Below are positions 61,315-64,000 of a stretch of 64,000 bases of DNA, in pieces. This DNA is from Delphinapterus leucas (taxonomy: Eukaryota > Chordata > Mammalia > Artiodactyla > Monodontidae). Below the pieces are notes generated by a model that saw only the letters and a list, made by a program, of their open reading frames with translations, was not told where the DNA came from and ran no database searches. Location: positions 1,023,159-1,087,158 of the forward strand of contig NW_022098031.1 in NCBI RefSeq assembly GCF_002288925.2. Reading direction: 5' to 3'. Made by a program: the position numbers and the translations under genes. Every line of letters starts with the position of its first letter. The first letter of the stretch is position 1.

Positions 61315-64000
61315 TTTTTTTATTGTTTTTATACAGCGGGTTCTTATTAGTTATCTATTTTATACATATTAGTGTATGTATGTCAATCCCAATCTCCCAA
61401 CTAATCCCACCACCACCCCCCCTCCACATTCCCCCCTTGGTGTCCATACGTTTCTTCTCTACATCTATGTATCTATTTCTGCCTTGCAAACTGGTTCATC
61501 TGTACCATTTTTCTAGATTCCACATATATGCATTAATATACGCTATTTGTTTTTCTCTTTCTGACTTACTTCACTCTGTATGACAGATGCTAGGTCCATC
61601 TACATCTGTACAAATGACCCAATTTTGTTCCTTTTTATGGCTGAATAATATTCCACTGTATATATGTACCACATCTTCTTTATCCATTCATCTGTTGATG
61701 GGCATTTAGGTTGCTTCCATGACCTGGCTATTGTAAATAGTGCTGCAATGAACATCGGGGTGCATGTGCCTTTTTGAATTATGGTTTTCTCTGGGTATAT
61801 GCCCAGTAGTGGAATTGCTGGGTCATATGGTAATTCTACTTTTAGTTTTTTAAGGAACTTCCATACTGTTCTCCATAGTGGCTGTATCAATTTACATTCC
61901 AACCAACAGTGCAAGAGGGTTCTCTTTTCTCCACACACTCTCCAGCATTTGGTGTTTGTAGATTTTCTGATGATGCCAATTCTAACTGGTGTGAGGTGAT
62001 ACCTCATTGTACTTTTGATTTGCATTTCTCTAATAATTAGTGATGTTGAGCAGCTTTTCACATGCTTCTTGGCCATCTGTATGTCTTCTTTGGAGAAATG
62101 TCTATTTAGGTCTTCTGCCCATTTTTTGATTGGGTTTGTTTTTTTAATACTGAGCTGCATGAGCAGTTCATATATTTTGGAGATTAATCTTTTGTCCATT
62201 GATTCGTTTGCAAATAGTTTCTCCCATTCTGAGGGTTGTCTTTTCATCTTGTTTATAGTTTCCTTTGCTGTGCAAAAGCTTTTAAGTTTCATTAGGTCCC
62301 ATTTGTTTATTTTTGTTTTTATTTTCATTACTCTAGGAGGTGGGTCAAAAAAGATCTTGCTGTGATTTATGTCAAAGAGTGTTCTTCCTATGTTTTCCTC
62401 TAAGGGTTTTACAGTGTCCATTCTTACATTTAGGTCTTCAATGCATTTTGAGTTTATTTTTGTGTATGGTGTTAGGGAGTGTTCTAATTTCATTCTTTTA
62501 CATGTAGCTGTCCAATTTTCCCAGCACCACTTATTGGAGAGACTGTCTTTTCTCCATTGTATATCCTTGCCTCCTTTGTCATAGGTTAGTTGACCAAAGG
62601 AGTGTGGGTTTATCTCTGAGCTTCCTATCCTGTTCTACTGATCTATATTTCTGTTTTGGGGCCAGTACCATATTGTCTTGATTAGTGTAGCTTTGCAGTA
62701 TAGTCTGAAGTCAGGAAGTCTGAGTCCTCCAGCTCCATTTTTTTCCCTCAAGATTGCTTTGGCTATTCGGGGTCTTTTGTGTCTCCATGCAAATTTTAAG
62801 ATTTTTTGTTCTAGTGCTGTAAAAAAAATGTCACTGGTAATTTGATAGGGATTGCCTTGAATATGTAGATTGCTTTTGGTACTACAGTCATTTTCACAAT
62901 GTTGATTCTTCCAACCCAGAACATAGTATATCTCTACATCTGTTTGTGTCATCTTTGACATCTTTTATCAGTGTCAGAGTTTTCTGAGTACAGGTCTTTT
63001 ACCTCCTTAGGTAGGTTTATTCCTATGTATTTTATTCTTTTTGTTGCAGCGGTGAATGGGATTGTTTCCTTAATTTCTCTTTCTGATTTTTCATTGTTGG
63101 TGTATAGGAATGCAAGAGATTTCTGTGCATTAATTTTGTATCCTGCAACTTTACCAAATTCATTGATTAGCTCTAGTAGTTTTCTGGTGGCATCTTTAGG
63201 ATTATCTATGTATAGTATCATGTCATCTGCAAATAGTGCCAGTTTTACTTCTTTTTTTCCAGTTTGGATTCCTTTTATTTCTTTTTCTTCTCTGATTGCC
63301 GTGGCTAGGACTTCCAGAAGTATGTTGAATAATAGTGGCGAGAGTGGACATCCTTGTCTTCTTCCTGATCTTAGAGGAAATAGTTTCAGTTTTTCACCAT
63401 TGAGAATGATGTTTGCTGTGGGGTTTTCCTATATGGCCTTTATCATGTTGAGGTAGGTTCCCTCTATGCCCACTTTCTGGAGAGTTTTTATCATAAATGG
63501 GTGTTGAATTTTGTCAAAAGCTATTTCTGCATCTATTGAGATGATCATATGGTTTTTATTCTTCAATTTGTTAATATGGTTAATATCACATTGATTTATT
63601 TGCGTATACTGAAGAATTCTTGCATCCCTGGGATAAATCCCACTTGATCATGGTGTGTGATCCTTTTAATGCGTTGTTGGATTCTGTTTGCTAGTATCTT
63701 GTTGAGGATTTTTGCATCTATATTCATCAGTGATAGTGGTCTGTAATTTTATTTTTCTCTAGTATCTTTGTCTGGTTTTGGTATCAGGGTGATGGTGGCC
63801 TCACAGAATGAGTTTGGGAGTGTTCCTTCCTCTGCAATATTTTGGAAGAGTTTCAGAAGGACTGGTGTTAGCTCTTCTCTCAACATTTGATAGAATTCAC
63901 CTGTGAAGCCATCTGGTCCTGGACTTTTGTTTGCTGGAAGATTTTTAATCTTTCAATTTCAATACTTGTGATTGTCTGTTCATATTTTCTATTTCTTCCT
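61315..64000 (-). mobile_element. L1, at least 2.7 kb, continuing past the right edge
   Basis: Reverse-strand L1 beginning with its 3' end near 61315. ORF2 is recognisable in pieces: 62493-61600 (297 codons, including [19 protein letters not shown]), 62961-62635 and 63221-62949, which contains the reverse transcriptase-region phrase [15 protein letters not shown]. Frameshifts separate the pieces, so it is inactive. The 3' UTR differs from the younger copies at 22510 and 36085, indicating another subfamily. Confidence 0.93.

Noticed and set aside
61600..62493. 297-codon minus-strand open frame
   Set aside because: L1 ORF2 fragment with frameshifts on either side.
1..64000. CRISPR arrays, operons, phage or plasmid features
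   Set aside because: Intron-split gene, SINEs and L1s show a mammalian nuclear genome. No spaced direct-repeat array was seen.

Overview
The window is mammalian nuclear DNA, most likely from a whale or dolphin. The evidence is the set of tRNA-derived CHR-type SINEs (left-end core 'cttccctggtggcgcag'), including the short form ending 'acagtgagaggc' that is abundant in cetaceans. It also carries L1 3' ends with the 'ccaataaagatgtta' tail typical of cetartiodactyls, plus old MIR, L2, MER5A-type and ERVL-type relics. Base composition is AT-rich and there is no bacterial or organellar gene structure.

Positions 1 to 30374 hold the 5' part of one protein-coding gene on the minus strand. I read it as OTOGL (otogelin-like), a secreted inner-ear matrix protein. 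Nine coding exons were assembled from splice sites and reading phase, at 30277-30374, 29183-29222, 28026-28215, 21389-21455, 19418-19516, 15455-15609, 9229-9350, 5944-6149 and 789-916. They join without a single phase conflict or stop into 1086 coding bases (362 residues): signal peptide, short unique N-terminal region, six-cysteine EGF-like module, then a full first von Willebrand type D domain. The gene runs off the left edge. An acceptor-like site just before the start codon suggests a noncoding first exon further right; one candidate is at 31082 to about 31265.

The introns carry L1, SINE, MIR and L2 copies and one LTR-like element. Clear retrotransposition events with target-site duplications (TSDs) include an L1 at 22510-24681 and a SINE at 17994-18384 that landed inside an older L1.

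Positions 30375 to 64000 lie upstream of the gene. No conserved protein gene is visible there. The region is a mosaic of L1 3' fragments, SINEs, LTR relics (36715-37160, 37580-37960, probably 55250-57740), MIR/L2/MER5A fossils and unassigned AT-rich DNA. The longer open frames in it are L1 ORF2 pieces or chance frames in SINEs.

I found no evidence for a new biological system. The points most worth checking are the completeness of the OTOGL 5' model, its possible TATA-bearing first exon, a substitution in the CGLC-containing motif of the VWD domain, and the SINE module structure.
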